Shown here: positions 16,345 through 23,939 of the stretch, piece by piece | How positions within the stretch are numbered: the stretch's first letter is position 1 | How the letters are laid out: each line of letters starts with the position of its first letter | Assembly: GCF_001945395.1 (NCBI RefSeq) | Contig: NZ_MSXV01000059.1 | Location: 37,748-101,747 of the forward strand | Reading direction: 5' to 3' | DNA length: 64,000 nucleotides | DNA from: Pseudomonas sp. PA15(2017) | Lineage (GTDB): Bacteria > Pseudomonadota > Gammaproteobacteria > Pseudomonadales > Pseudomonadaceae | Made by a program: the position numbers and the translations under genes | The notes under the pieces: model-generated | Databases searched by the model: none | Seen by the model: only the letters and a program-made list of their open reading frames with translations | Told to the model about the DNA's origin: nothing

Positions 16345-16364
16345 AAGCCCCAATTAAGGGGCTT
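16345..16364. terminator. Bidirectional terminator between relaxase and methyltransferase genes
   Basis: AAGCCCC and GGGGCTT pair around a 6-nt loop. It is followed by ATTTTAAAA on the plus strand and by TTTTTATT on the minus strand, so it serves both convergent genes. Confidence 0.8.
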
Positions 16365-16367
16365 ATT

Positions 16368-17345
16368 TTAAAATGTATTTTCAAATCTGAATTTACTAGC
16401 TTCAAGGTACTCTTCGACTTGATCAAAGGCGAACCAGTAACGCTCTAATCCCTCTGCCACTTTGCCAGTTGTGTTAGATCCAGCAAATGGATCAAGTACC
16501 ACATCACCGGGATCGGTTAACAGCTTGATAAAAAACTCAGGCAATGCAGCCGGGAACCGTGCTGGGTGGATTTTGATTCCCGCTTCTTTGCATCGCTTTG
16601 TATACCCATCATTGGCAGAGTTGTTTCCAAATTTAAGCAGGTCAGACGGCGTATCATCGTCAATAATATTTGGAGGAATAGAGCCCCCAGCGTGAACCTT
16701 ATCAAACGAATCACGGATAGCGTGGCCAGATGGCCTAGTTGTTGATTTAACACCACGCTTATTCAACCTGATCATATCATCGCTATAAGGACGCAATGCG
16801 TTGCGGTTGTTGGCTTTCGGCCACGGAGTTTTTGACAGCCACCAAACGTATTCAACGGAATCTTTGATCCTGATCCGTCGAACAGTCACCCACTCTGCTG
16901 GAACTGGCATTTTGGCCGGGTTGTACCAGAAGCACTCTTGAGCCAAGTAGAAGCCCACAGTCTCAACAAGTTCAATCAATAGCTTGTAATGATAAAGAGA
17001 GCGGGTTGGCTCGCCTTTGTTGTAGCTCCCGCCGATGTTTAATACAAAACTACCATTGTCGGTCAATATACGAGCTATCTCTTTAGCGAATGGAATAAAC
17101 CACTCGTTATAGTCAGCCTTATCCTTATTCCCATAGGCCTTCTTAAAATGCAAGGCATAAGGCGGCGAGGTCATCACCAGATTGACCGATCCGGTTTTAA
17201 TCTCTCTCAAATATTCCAAAGAATCACCTAAAAAAGCATTTCCTCTGGACGTGGAGTAGAAAGAGGTACGGTCGCCATTCGCAAAAATGTTAGGGATGGC
17301 CAACTCTTTGGCTGATTCAACTGAAAGCGTAAGTTGTTCTGTCAT
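16368..17345 (-). CDS. M.PvuII-like N4-cytosine DNA methyltransferase
   Basis: A 325-aa beta-class DNA methyltransferase. The catalytic motif TSPPY (59-63) precedes the AdoMet-binding DPFAGSNTTG near the C-terminus, the order typical of beta class, and S-P-P-Y points to N4-cytosine. Long stretches match M.PvuII (CAGCTG) as I remember it: GSFVLNIGGSYNKG, VEYVWWLSKTPWPKA, TTRPSGHAI, GGSIPPN and HPARFPAALPEFFIK. Recognition of CAGCTG is possible but not proven. It is divergent from the HTH and nuclease genes across 85 bp, a usual restriction-modification layout. Confidence 0.88.
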   Translation of the reverse strand: MTEQLTLSVESAKELAIPNIFANGDRTSFYSTSRGNAFLGDSLEYLREIKTGSVNLVMTSPPYALHFKKAYGNKDKADYNEWFIPFAKEIARILTDNGSFVLNIGGSYNKGEPTRSLYHYKLLIELVETVGFYLAQECFWYNPAKMPVPAEWVTVRRIRIKDSVEYVWWLSKTPWPKANNRNALRPYSDDMIRLNKRGVKSTTRPSGHAIRDSFDKVHAGGSIPPNIIDDDTPSDLLKFGNNSANDGYTKRCKEAGIKIHPARFPAALPEFFIKLLTDPGDVVLDPFAGSNTTGKVAEGLERYWFAFDQVEEYLEASKFRFENTF

Positions 17346-17430
17346 TCTGGCCGTGATCTAATAAATGATTTTCGAGGAAATGGCGAGCCAAATCCTACCA
17401 CATCTACAAGGCTAGACTAATGGGTTGTCA

Positions 17431-17643
17431 ATGTCAACCAATTTAGACGAATGGATCAATCAGGCAGACGCTGCACGGCTTCGGGGCGTAACCAGACAGG
17501 CCATAGGTCGCCTGATCAAGCGGGGACGTGTCCGCACCCTCGCGGTGGCCGGTTACATCCTTGTATCCCGTGAAGACGTGTTGAATTTCCAACCGGAGAA
17601 GGCTGGACGCCCTAAGGGTAGCAAAGGAGTAGTAAATGATTGA
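17431..17643 (+). CDS. Small helix-turn-helix protein of the R-M cluster
   Basis: A 70-aa protein with an HTH pattern (NQADAARLRGVTRQAIGRLIKRGRV) followed by a wing-like strand (YILVSREDVLNF) and a basic tail, like MerR/excisionase-type HTH_17 domains. It lies between the divergent promoter and the nuclease gene, overlapping the latter by 8 bp. This is the position held by controller (C) proteins in many type II systems, though canonical C proteins have an XRE fold. A control role over restriction is an inference. ATG at 17431 is chosen over TTG at 17425. Confidence 0.75.
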   Translation: MSTNLDEWINQADAARLRGVTRQAIGRLIKRGRVRTLAVAGYILVSREDVLNFQPEKAGRPKGSKGVVND

Positions 17644-18310
17644 GTTGAGGCAGCGTCTCGCTGAACTAACCACAGACGAAAGGGACGAGATTTTCAAATT
17701 CCTACGAAGCGAAATAGCTATCCACCCGCTTGAGGAAGAATTTAACGCCCAGGCAGAGGTGATTCTGGAGGCTATATCCAGAGGCTCCGATCTAACCAAG
17801 CGAGGTATCCGGGGAATCATCGCAGAGGCCAGCTTTAAGGTTGAAGTATTGGAAAAGCTCCCCCAATGGCAGGACATTACGCCACCGGGCGATCTGCCTT
17901 TTGATTTCAAAATCGCCGATGCTATTGGCGAGATTGGCATTCAAGTAAAAATGCAACGAAAGAAAAACCAGCGACCTATGATGGCTAATGAAGGCTACCG
18001 AATCCTATCCGCTGATAAATATGTTGTAGAAACTCAAAAAACCCGAGGCGGCAACAAGGATGGAGCCAGCACCCGGCCTTATCGCTATGGCGAGTTTGAA
18101 ATTCTAGCGGTATCAATGCACCCAGCAGCGAACGACTGGGCACAATTCCGCTATACCGTCGCTTCTTGGCTTTTGCCTGACCCAAAGGATTCGGCCTGCA
18201 TTTTGAAGTTCCAGCCCGTTCCCCTTGAAAGGAATGAAGACTGGACTGATTCACTTGAAGAGTGTATCCAGTGGTATAGATCGGGCAGACAACACACAAT
18301 TAGTCATTAA
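17636..18310 (+). CDS. Probable type II restriction endonuclease, PD-(D/E)XK-like
   Basis: A 224-aa protein paired with the methyltransferase. The segment DLPFDFKIAD...EIGIQVKMQRKKN has the spacing of a PD-(D/E)XK core, with Asp90 and a Q-V-K (103-105) in place of E-x-K, as in some known enzymes such as HinP1I. KYVVETQKTRGG and YRYGEFEILAVSMHP resemble the following strand and helix seen in many type II nucleases. It shows no similarity to R.PvuII that I can recall, although the methyltransferase is M.PvuII-like. Activity and target are unproven. Confidence 0.7.
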   Translation: MIELRQRLAELTTDERDEIFKFLRSEIAIHPLEEEFNAQAEVILEAISRGSDLTKRGIRGIIAEASFKVEVLEKLPQWQDITPPGDLPFDFKIADAIGEIGIQVKMQRKKNQRPMMANEGYRILSADKYVVETQKTRGGNKDGASTRPYRYGEFEILAVSMHPAANDWAQFRYTVASWLLPDPKDSACILKFQPVPLERNEDWTDSLEECIQWYRSGRQHTISH

Positions 18311-18314
18311 AAGA

Positions 18315-18340
18315 AAGCCCGCAATCAAGCGGGCTTTTTT
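18315..18340 (+). terminator. Intrinsic terminator after the nuclease gene
   Basis: AAGCCCGC and GCGGGCTT form an 8-bp stem around AATCAA, followed by six T. It begins 4 nt after the stop codon. Confidence 0.9.
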
Positions 18341-18386
18341 CTTGCCATCAATTGACTTAATCAAATCAAGTGGTACTGTATAAAAA

Positions 18387-18420
18387 GATGAAGCCCAAAT
18401 GCATCACACACTTGGGCTTC
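18387..18420 (-). terminator. Minus-strand terminator-like hairpin
   Basis: GAAGCCCAA and TTGGGCTTC form a 9-bp stem (18390-18398/18412-18420). On the minus strand the hairpin is followed by ATCTTTTTATA. It would stop leftward transcription entering the R-M genes. Confidence 0.6.
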
Positions 18421-18612
18421 GGCGTTGATACTGATAGCAGCAGTCTCAACTTGTAATTAAAGTTATAACACATAAACTACCAAGTTCAAGACTTCCTGCC
18501 GAAAAATCTCATAACTATAATAAATTCAGTATTTACGCCTCCCATAGTTTTGGACAGGACACCCGATCCTATCATTGCGATTTTTGGACTATGGAAATCG
18601 AGGCCGTACAAA

Positions 18613-18680
18613 GGGGAACCCGGCAACGAAGGTGCCAGCCCGCAAGCCATCGAAAGATGTTGAACAGGGAGCCGGGACGC
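18613..18680 (+). ncRNA. Candidate structured RNA, function unknown
   Basis: CCCGGC (18619-18624) pairs with GCCGGG (18671-18676). Inside, CAA-gc-CATC (18643-18651) pairs with GATGTTG (18656-18662) across a GAAA tetraloop. Nested helices with a GNRA loop in an otherwise non-coding, locally GC-rich island inside AT-rich DNA suggest a folded RNA. I match it to no known family. A 64-codon frame across it (18575-18769) has no protein features. Confidence 0.35.
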
Positions 18681-18699
18681 AGCAGATATATGCGTTAAG

Positions 18700-19019
18700 T
18701 GTTCAAAATTTAAGCGTCAGTATCAACGACTTAAATCCGAGAAAAGGGCTCGCTTCCCTTAATCGGTAAAGCTCTCCTCCGAAAGCTCATTTTTTATTGA
18801 GTTACTAGGAAGGAGCAGCTTTGCCGAGAAGAAAGGCGAAGCCGCTTCGCGGCAATGCTGAGAGTTAAGAGCAAAGCGAAAACCCCTTAGGGTTTTCAAG
18901 ACACGCACACGCATACGCACACGTGAAGCCCTTCCATCCAACCTAACCAGCACTGCAAATGTTAAACCATGGGAATAGTTTAAATCCGGATCGCATATGC
19001 TTTTTCCACCAATGAAGAA
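18700..19019. other. Non-coding stretch with several hairpins
   Basis: No gene is supported. It contains GCCGC/GCGGC (18841-18853), GAAAACCC/GGGTTTTC (18878-18897) and a short run of ACGCAC-like direct repeats (18900-18925). A minus-strand frame at 18759-19052 overlaps a clear terminator and is not considered a gene. Confidence 0.45.
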
Positions 19020-19020
19020 A

Positions 19021-19046
19021 TAAAAAAGCCACCGAAGTGGCCTTTT
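19021..19046 (-). terminator. Intrinsic terminator for the 19049-20242 gene pair
   Basis: On the minus strand GCCAC and GTGGC flank TTCG and are followed by six T. The hairpin lies directly after the stop codon of the membrane-protein gene. Confidence 0.8.
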
Positions 19047-19048
19047 CA

Positions 19049-19705
19049 TCACGCTAACTCCGATACCTTTTCTCCGAAATTTTCGTTTATATCTTCAAGC
19101 ATGCTTCTACGCCCTGAATTTTCTTTACCATAATGTAGTGAAAAGACGATAGCGTTTAAGACACCAAAGGCTGCAGTCCCTAAAAAATATCCAATCCACG
19201 GATTCATTAAAAGACACGTACAAGCAACCCCAAGCAAACTAATGAGCCCCGATACCTTGGCGGGATTATAAACTTTCATCTCCCCATCTTGATAATATGT
19301 TTCATCATTGTAAAGCATAAATAAACCAATCAACGTCCCAGCACCAGGCATAATGCAAAACCAAAAGTCTTGGCCAGAAAGACTGCCCTTTTGACTGGTA
19401 TAGCCTAGAGAACAAACTGGTGATCTAGGAGTTACTTGATACCCACAAGGCTTATCATCCTTAAAAGCCATCAATATTTTCTTTCCAACTGGAGCATCAA
19501 GGCTTTCATTAACCAATTCATATTTCTTGAACTCACCGTCACTATGCTCAAGAATAATTTCAAGCACTATGTCAGTATGTAACGTATTAGTTACAGTCGT
19601 ATGCTTCCCTCGCGTACTGGCAGTCACTGATCCGCCTGTTTTAGAAATACTGCTCTTTTCCCTAACAATAACGGCTTCACATTTAAAGACAGATCTTTTA
19701 TTCAC
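19049..19705 (-). CDS. Unknown membrane protein of the mobile element
   Basis: A 218-aa protein I do not recognise. The N-terminal ~100 residues are soluble and beta-rich-looking (TTVTNTLHTDIVLEIILE). Hydrophobic segments follow at roughly 112-130, 152-170 and 172-192 (FWFCIMPGAGTLIGLFML; VSGLISLLGVACTCLLM; IGYFLGTAAFGVLNAIVF), and the protein ends in a charged tail. It follows the periplasmic-protein gene by 9 nt and shares its terminator, so the two are probably one transcript. Possible roles include entry exclusion or defence, but nothing shows this. Confidence 0.65.
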   Translation of the reverse strand: MNKRSVFKCEAVIVREKSSISKTGGSVTASTRGKHTTVTNTLHTDIVLEIILEHSDGEFKKYELVNESLDAPVGKKILMAFKDDKPCGYQVTPRSPVCSLGYTSQKGSLSGQDFWFCIMPGAGTLIGLFMLYNDETYYQDGEMKVYNPAKVSGLISLLGVACTCLLMNPWIGYFLGTAAFGVLNAIVFSLHYGKENSGRRSMLEDINENFGEKVSELA

Positions 19706-19714
19706 AGCATTCCC

Positions 19715-20242
19715 CTACTCGAACCAAACGCCACTTTCCTTGGCACTTTTAAGTTTCTTCGGGCTTGGATTTTCAGGGAACTCTTTTACACGTTTCAAAA
19801 TCAACCGATCTCGCTCCTTAGCTGTATTAGCGTATGGAACCATTTCTAACGTATCGTCATCGACCAGCTTAAAATGTAGAGAGCCTTGATTATAAAATTC
19901 AATGAATCCCAAACGCTGGCTTTGCCTTGCAAGCATATCATCCAGATCTTGAACCTCTGTTTGATGAATATATTTTTTAATATTGAAAAAATAGCCGTCG
20001 CTAAGTCTTCTATCATAAGAATCTTTATATCTGTTATCACTTTCAGAAAAGTAATAACCAACACCATTTTCAGCCGCCCATTTTTTTCCTGTGACTTTCC
20101 CGGAGAACTCAAGAATCTTAGAGCCGTACTCCATACCCGTTCTCTCAGGGGAAAGTTCTTGAAGCTTAAAATCTAGATCAGCAAAAGCAGTGCTAGATAC
20201 AACCAAACACGCCAACCCAACAGCCTTCACGTACGTCTTCAC
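19715..20242 (-). CDS. Unknown periplasmic/secreted protein of the mobile element
   Basis: A 175-aa protein with a clear signal peptide (MKTYVKAVGLACLVVSSTAFA, cleavage likely after AFA) and a charged mature part with no recognised domain. It has aromatic-rich stretches (YYFSESDNRYKDSYDRR, DGYFFNIKKYIHQ). It lies directly upstream of the membrane-protein gene. Low GC and position within the element mark it as cargo. No function is assigned. Confidence 0.65.
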   Translation of the reverse strand: MKTYVKAVGLACLVVSSTAFADLDFKLQELSPERTGMEYGSKILEFSGKVTGKKWAAENGVGYYFSESDNRYKDSYDRRLSDGYFFNIKKYIHQTEVQDLDDMLARQSQRLGFIEFYNQGSLHFKLVDDDTLEMVPYANTAKERDRLILKRVKEFPENPSPKKLKSAKESGVWFE

Positions 20243-20393
20243 AGGTCTATTCCGTAGCTATCCATGCCGACCCATTCGGCAGGTCGGGTGTGAATATACG
20301 ATCAAAATCTGTCAATTGGTATCTACCAATCACTAAATGTTATTCAGCAGGATGCAGGGAGGTGTAAGCATCTGATTTTTCAAGGGGTTAGCT

Positions 20394-20762
20394 ATGACCC
20401 AAGACACCACCAAAGCCCTTGGCAAGCGGCTAAAACAGATCCGTGAAGCGAAGCAGTGGACGCAAGCCCAGCTTGCCGAGCGGCTTGGATGCGAGCCAAT
20501 TACCATCAGCCGCTACGAACGCGGCCAGTCGGCTATGGGTGTCGATACCTTGGGGGAAATCGCGGCAGTCCTGGAGTGCTCGATAGCGTCATTTTTCAGC
20601 GAGACGCCCGAGCCTGCAGCTCCTAACGAGTTGAGCCGCGACGAGCTTCGACATTACCTAAGCGATCTCATCTATGAAGTCAGCGACCGCGAGTCACTGA
20701 AGGAGATAGCGACGTTCGCGAATGAGGTAATCACCCGTCGTCGCAAAAGCCGTAAGCGTTAG
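20394..20762 (+). CDS. XRE-family transcriptional regulator
   Basis: A 122-aa protein with an N-terminal HTH_3 domain (LGKRLKQIREAKQWTQAQLAERLGCEPITISRYERGQ) and a C-terminal helical region ending in a basic tail (RRRKSRKR). AAGGGG lies 8 nt before the ATG. It is divergent from the 19049-20242 pair and convergent with the excisionase gene, so it may repress either. It resembles immunity or maintenance regulators of integrative elements. Confidence 0.85.
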   Translation: MTQDTTKALGKRLKQIREAKQWTQAQLAERLGCEPITISRYERGQSAMGVDTLGEIAAVLECSIASFFSETPEPAAPNELSRDELRHYLSDLIYEVSDRESLKEIATFANEVITRRRKSRKR

Positions 20763-20796
20763 CAGCAGAGACCACAGACTTTATCAAAAACGTCGC

Positions 20797-20847
20797 ATTG
20801 CCCGCTAAGCCTCGGGATGCTGAGCATCCACCAGCTTAGCGGGCAAT
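20797..20847. terminator. Two-tier cruciform between convergent genes
   Basis: A perfect 14-bp stem (20797-20810 with 20834-20847) encloses a second hairpin, GGATGCT/AGCATCC (20815-20829). It sits 4 bp before the excisionase stop and 35 bp after the XRE stop. On the minus strand GCGACGTTTTTG follows, on the plus strand CTCTT. It probably terminates transcription from both sides. Confidence 0.7.
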
Positions 20848-20850
20848 CTC

Positions 20851-21153
20851 TTAGCAACGCTGCTTCTCAAGCCACTTCACAATTTCATCCTCATCCCACT
20901 TCAAGGCACGACCGATTTTAAATGGTCTCGGGAAACCTCCAGGCTCATCCTGCAGCCTATCGAACTGAGCTTTAAGCTCTTCAATTGAACCGAAACCAGA
21001 AGCTACTGCCGTGACCGTCCTTCCAGTCGAAAGCCCTCGGCTGACGCCTAAAGCAAACGGTTCGTTCCCTTCTTTGATGCCGCACCAGCGGTACAAGGTT
21101 GATTTGCTAATGCCAAGCATTTCGCAAACCCCCGAGCTATCAATGAGTTTCAT
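20851..21153 (-). CDS. AlpA/excisionase-like HTH protein
   Basis: A 100-aa protein beginning MKLIDSSGVCEMLGISKSTLYRW, the typical winged HTH of AlpA/phage excisionases, and ending FPRPFKIGRALKWDEDEIVKWLEKQ, the AlpA C-terminal signature. Between them about 45 residues are inserted (ALGVSRGLSTGRTVTAVASGFGSIEELKAQF), longer than a minimal AlpA. Position ~370 bp from the right att site suggests it directs excision or activates the integrase. ATG at 21153 with GAGGATAGG upstream is preferred over GTG at 21180. Confidence 0.8.
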   Translation of the reverse strand: MKLIDSSGVCEMLGISKSTLYRWCGIKEGNEPFALGVSRGLSTGRTVTAVASGFGSIEELKAQFDRLQDEPGGFPRPFKIGRALKWDEDEIVKWLEKQRC

Positions 21154-21199
21154 TGACCTATCCTCTATTTGATTGAACACCGGGCCACCTGCTCATTTC

Positions 21200-21263
21200 A
21201 TGATCGCCAATGATAGCCAATGACAACAAATGGCGTCTTATGGATGTTAATGGAACCCTATGA
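21200..21263. promoter_or_regulatory. 10-bp-phased ATG(A/G) repeat array next to excisionase gene
   Basis: ATG followed by A or G recurs at 21200, 21210, 21220, 21230, 21240, 21250 and 21260, exactly one helical turn apart. Four of the seven are preceded by AA or CA and the first units share TGATxGCCAA. This looks like a face-of-helix binding array for the AlpA-like protein or another small DNA-binding protein. Confidence 0.6.
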
Positions 21264-21523
21264 CAATTGCTAGAGGTCGGCACCCAAAGCCGCGGATAGC
21301 AAGTACCCGCACCTTTGGCTACCTCGATCAAAAAACAAGCGTAAAAATCCCTAGAAGCCCTTTGGCGGAGTTTCAGGGCGGGGACTGGGATGGAGATCAG
21401 GAGCAGAAAGCTCCGAGCAGGCAAAAAAAAACGACAACCTGCGGGCTTTGGTTTGCTACAAACCATTGCTACAAATCGTCGTTTTATAACCTTATAAACA
21501 CTTGATTTATAAGGGATTTTTCA

Positions 21524-21543
21524 ATATGGCGGGAAGATAGGGA
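21524..21543. repeat. Right attachment site (20-bp direct repeat)
   Basis: Identical to 11984-12003. It covers the 3' acceptor end of the tRNA-Ser gene, which stays intact. Confidence 0.9.
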
Positions 21544-21616
21544 TTTGAACCCTAGGTACCATCGCTGATACAACGGATTTCGAATCCGTCCCGTTCGGCC
21601 ACTCCGGCATCTTCCC
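21527..21616 (-). tRNA. tRNA-Ser(CGA)
   Basis: The minus strand begins GGGAAGATGCCGGAGTGG and ends CTATCTTCCCGCCA, so the acceptor stem pairs fully and CCA is encoded. The anticodon arm is ACGGA-TTCGAAA-TCCGT, anticodon CGA, reading UCG. A long variable arm, typical of tRNA-Ser, follows, and the T-arm reads GGGTTCAAATCCC. The gene is 90 nt and serves as the integration site of the element. Confidence 0.96.
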
Positions 21617-21627
21617 AGGCGGCGCGC

Positions 21628-21656
21628 ATGATACCAGCAGAATTCGCTTTGGCGAA
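21628..21656 (-). promoter_or_regulatory. Putative tRNA-Ser promoter
   Basis: On the minus strand TTCGCC (21656-21651) and TATCAT (21633-21628) are spaced by 17 bp. A GC-rich discriminator (GCGCGCCGCC) follows, as is usual for stringently controlled stable-RNA promoters. The -35 match is poor. Confidence 0.45.
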
Positions 21657-21866
21657 GCCCATTAGGTAATTTTTTTCGCGTGCTATCAAATGCTTGGCTC
21701 ATTTGCCGATGGCGGCTATGTGGCTACTGGCTGGTTGGCGTGCCCGATGCCGCGTGCCAAAGCCCTTGGCATCGGGGTTGTAGCCCGGAGCCTGCTGGCA
21801 TGCGCAAACGCTGCCCGAGTCGGCTGCCATCCGCTCGGCGGATAGTGGCTTACTGGCCGGGCAGAA

Positions 21867-21886
21867 TACTGTACATTTAAACAGTA
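21867..21886. promoter_or_regulatory. LexA box upstream of imuA
   Basis: TACTGT-N8-ACAGTA is a near-perfect SOS box with the required CTG-N10-CAG spacing. It ends 21 bp before the imuA ATG, so LexA binding would block the promoter of the mutagenesis cassette. Confidence 0.92.
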
Positions 21887-21907
21887 TATTTCTTGCGCCC
21901 ATCTGCC

Positions 21908-22528
21908 ATGCCTTCCGTCGTCGCTATCGATCATCTGCTCAATGAGCGCCGTATCTGGCGTGGCCAAGGCATTGTCGCGCCCAGCGGCCACCAGCCCACA
22001 GGCCACGCGGAGCTGGATGCTGCGCTGCCAGGCGGTGGCTGGCCGGAAGCGGCGCTGAGCGAGCTGCTCGTCGAGGCGCCGGGTATCGGTGAGCTGCGCG
22101 TGGTGCTGGCGACGTTGGCACGTTTGAGCGCTGCCGGGGAGCGGGTGGTGTTGGTCGCGCCGCCCTACCTGCCCTACCCCAGCGCCTGGTCGGCAGTCGG
22201 GGTGGAGATGAAGCAGGTGGCGCTGATCCAGGCGAGCGCACGGGATGCCTTGTGGGCGGCCGAGCAGTGCCTGCGTTCGGGCAGTTGCGCGGCGGTGGTG
22301 CTGTGGCCGCAACGGGCCGATGACCGTGCCCTGCGCCGCCTGCAGATCGCCGCGGAAACCGGGCAGACCCTGGCCTTCGCATACCGCCCGCTGCATGAGG
22401 CGCGCAACCCTTCGCCAGCGGCCTTGCGCCTGACCATCCAGGCGCAGCCCGCCCAGGTGCGGGTGCTCAAGTGCCGAGGCGGCCAAGCACCGGCGCGCAC
22501 GTTTCAATTGAGCGGCTGGGGCTTTTGA
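21908..22528 (+). CDS. imuA: ImuA, SulA/RecA-like SOS mutagenesis factor
   Basis: A 206-aa protein first in the imuA-imuB-dnaE2 cassette. The text HQPTGHAELDAALPGGGWPEAALSELL matches the ImuA/SulA-like start of a RecA-fold. A degenerate P-loop region (LVEAPGIGELRVVLATLARL) follows. It is thought to act with ImuB and DnaE2 in damage-induced translesion synthesis. ATG at 21908 is preferred over TTG at 21893. The stop is 1 nt before imuB. Confidence 0.9.
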   Translation: MPSVVAIDHLLNERRIWRGQGIVAPSGHQPTGHAELDAALPGGGWPEAALSELLVEAPGIGELRVVLATLARLSAAGERVVLVAPPYLPYPSAWSAVGVEMKQVALIQASARDALWAAEQCLRSGSCAAVVLWPQRADDRALRRLQIAAETGQTLAFAYRPLHEARNPSPAALRLTIQAQPAQVRVLKCRGGQAPARTFQLSGWGF

Positions 22529-22529
22529 T

Positions 22530-23939
22530 ATGCGCTGGGCGTGCATCCTGCTGCCGCAACTGGCCATGGACGGCGTGTTGCGTGGCCGTGAAGAGGCCGA
22601 CGCGCCGCTGGTGCTGCTGAGCGGCACACCCCAGCGGCGCATGCTGCAGGCGGTCAATCCGGCCGCCCGGACGCTCGGCCTGCGCCCGGGGCTGACGCTG
22701 ACGGCAGCGCAATCCCTTAACTGCGCATTCGCCAGCGCCGAGTACGACCCCGCCGACATCGAGCGCTGGCGCAGCTTCCTGGCGGCATGGGCCTACGGTT
22801 TCAGCTCCCAGGTGAGCCTGCACTATCCGCGCTGCCTGCTGCTCGAGGTGCAATCGAGTCTGTCCCTGTTCGGGCCCTGGCCACGTTTCGAGGCGCGCCT
22901 GCGTGAGGAGCTGACGGCGCTGGGCTTTCGCCATCGCATTACCCTGGCGCACCACCCTGCCGCGGCGCGCATGCTGGCCAACCTGCACGATGGCCTGGCG
23001 ATCACCGACGAGCAGGCGTTGCGCGAGCGGCTGGCAGCCATGCCGCTGGATCGCATCGGCCTGCCGGAAGAACTGGCCACGACGCTGGCGCGCATGGGCC
23101 TGCGCCAGGTGCGACAGTTGCAGGCGCTGCCTCGCGACAGCCTGGCGCGGCGCTTTCCACCTGAGCTGCTGGCCGGCCTGGATACGCTGATGGGCCTGCG
23201 CCCGCTGGCGCTGGATTATTACCGCCCGCCAGATGTGTTCGACAGCCGGCTGGAGCTGCACTTCGAGGTGGAGTCGACTCAGGCCCTGCTGTTTCCGCTG
23301 CGCCGCCTGATCGCCGACCTGGCCGCCTACCTGGCGGGCCGGGACTGTGGCGTGCAGCGTTTCGTGCTGCACCTGGAGCACCGTGACGGTGACGACAGCC
23401 TGCTGCCCGTCGGTTTGCTCAGTGCCGAGCGGGAGGCGGCGATGCTGCTGGAGTTCACCCGCGGCCGCCTGGAACAGCTGCAACTGCCGTCACCGGTGCT
23501 AGCGCTGCGCCTGGTGGCCCGCGACCTGCCGACCTTCGTGCCGCAGCATCAGGCCCTGTTCGAGGACCGCCCACAGCAAACCCTGGGCTGGGAGCAACTG
23601 CGTGAACGCCTGCGTGCGCGCCTGGGCGACGACGCCGTGCAAGGCCTGGCCGCCCATGCCGACCACCGCCCGGAGAAGGCCTGGCGCACGGATACCAGCC
23701 GGGTTGCGCTGCCCAGCCCGAGCGGCGCGCGGCCCAGCTGGCTGCTGCCGGAGCCACAAATGCTGCGTGAGCCGCTGCATATTCTCAGCGGCCCCGAGCG
23801 CATCGAGTCCGGCTGGTGGGATGGCGAGGACGTGCGCCGCGATTACTACCTGATCGAGACGCGCAGCGGCCAGCGCGGCTGGGCGTTTCGCAGCGTCGGC
23901 GAAGACGGCCCGTTACGGCTGCACGGCTGGTTCGCATGA
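22530..23939 (+). CDS. imuB: ImuB, catalytically inactive Y-family polymerase homologue
   Basis: A 469-aa Y-family polymerase-like protein. The order of palm, fingers and little-finger segments is recognisable (VNPAARTLGLRPGLTLTAAQSLNC, RITLAHHPAAARMLA, IGLPEELATTLARMGLRQVRQL). The catalytic Asp-Glu signatures of active DinB/UmuC enzymes are missing, as in other ImuB proteins. ImuB bridges DnaE2, ImuA and the beta clamp. Translation is coupled to dnaE2 by a 4-bp overlap. Confidence 0.92.
   Translation: MRWACILLPQLAMDGVLRGREEADAPLVLLSGTPQRRMLQAVNPAARTLGLRPGLTLTAAQSLNCAFASAEYDPADIERWRSFLAAWAYGFSSQVSLHYPRCLLLEVQSSLSLFGPWPRFEARLREELTALGFRHRITLAHHPAAARMLANLHDGLAITDEQALRERLAAMPLDRIGLPEELATTLARMGLRQVRQLQALPRDSLARRFPPELLAGLDTLMGLRPLALDYYRPPDVFDSRLELHFEVESTQALLFPLRRLIADLAAYLAGRDCGVQRFVLHLEHRDGDDSLLPVGLLSAEREAAMLLEFTRGRLEQLQLPSPVLALRLVARDLPTFVPQHQALFEDRPQQTLGWEQLRERLRARLGDDAVQGLAAHADHRPEKAWRTDTSRVALPSPSGARPSWLLPEPQMLREPLHILSGPERIESGWWDGEDVRRDYYLIETRSGQRGWAFRSVGEDGPLRLHGWFA

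Larger units (their letters stand above)
11984..21543. mobile_element. Integrative mobilizable element in tRNA-Ser(CGA)
   Basis: About 9.56 kb bounded by 20-bp identical direct repeats, one of which is the 3' end of a tRNA gene. It encodes a tyrosine integrase at the left end and an AlpA-like excisionase at the right end, a MobV-like relaxase, and a restriction-modification set. No conjugation machinery (VirB/TraG-like) or phage structural gene is present, so an integrative mobilizable element is the best class. Base composition is far lower in GC than the flanks. Confidence 0.88.

Noticed and set aside
18613..18680. Folded RNA as a group II intron or retron part
   Set aside because: No reverse transcriptase is nearby and the GAAA-capped stem does not match intron domain V.
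18759..19052. 97-codon minus-strand ORF
   Set aside because: Covers a clear terminator and several hairpins; no protein features.
21158..21505. ORFs on both strands between excisionase gene and att site
   Set aside because: They lie over the phased repeat array and have no ribosome site or recognisable domain.
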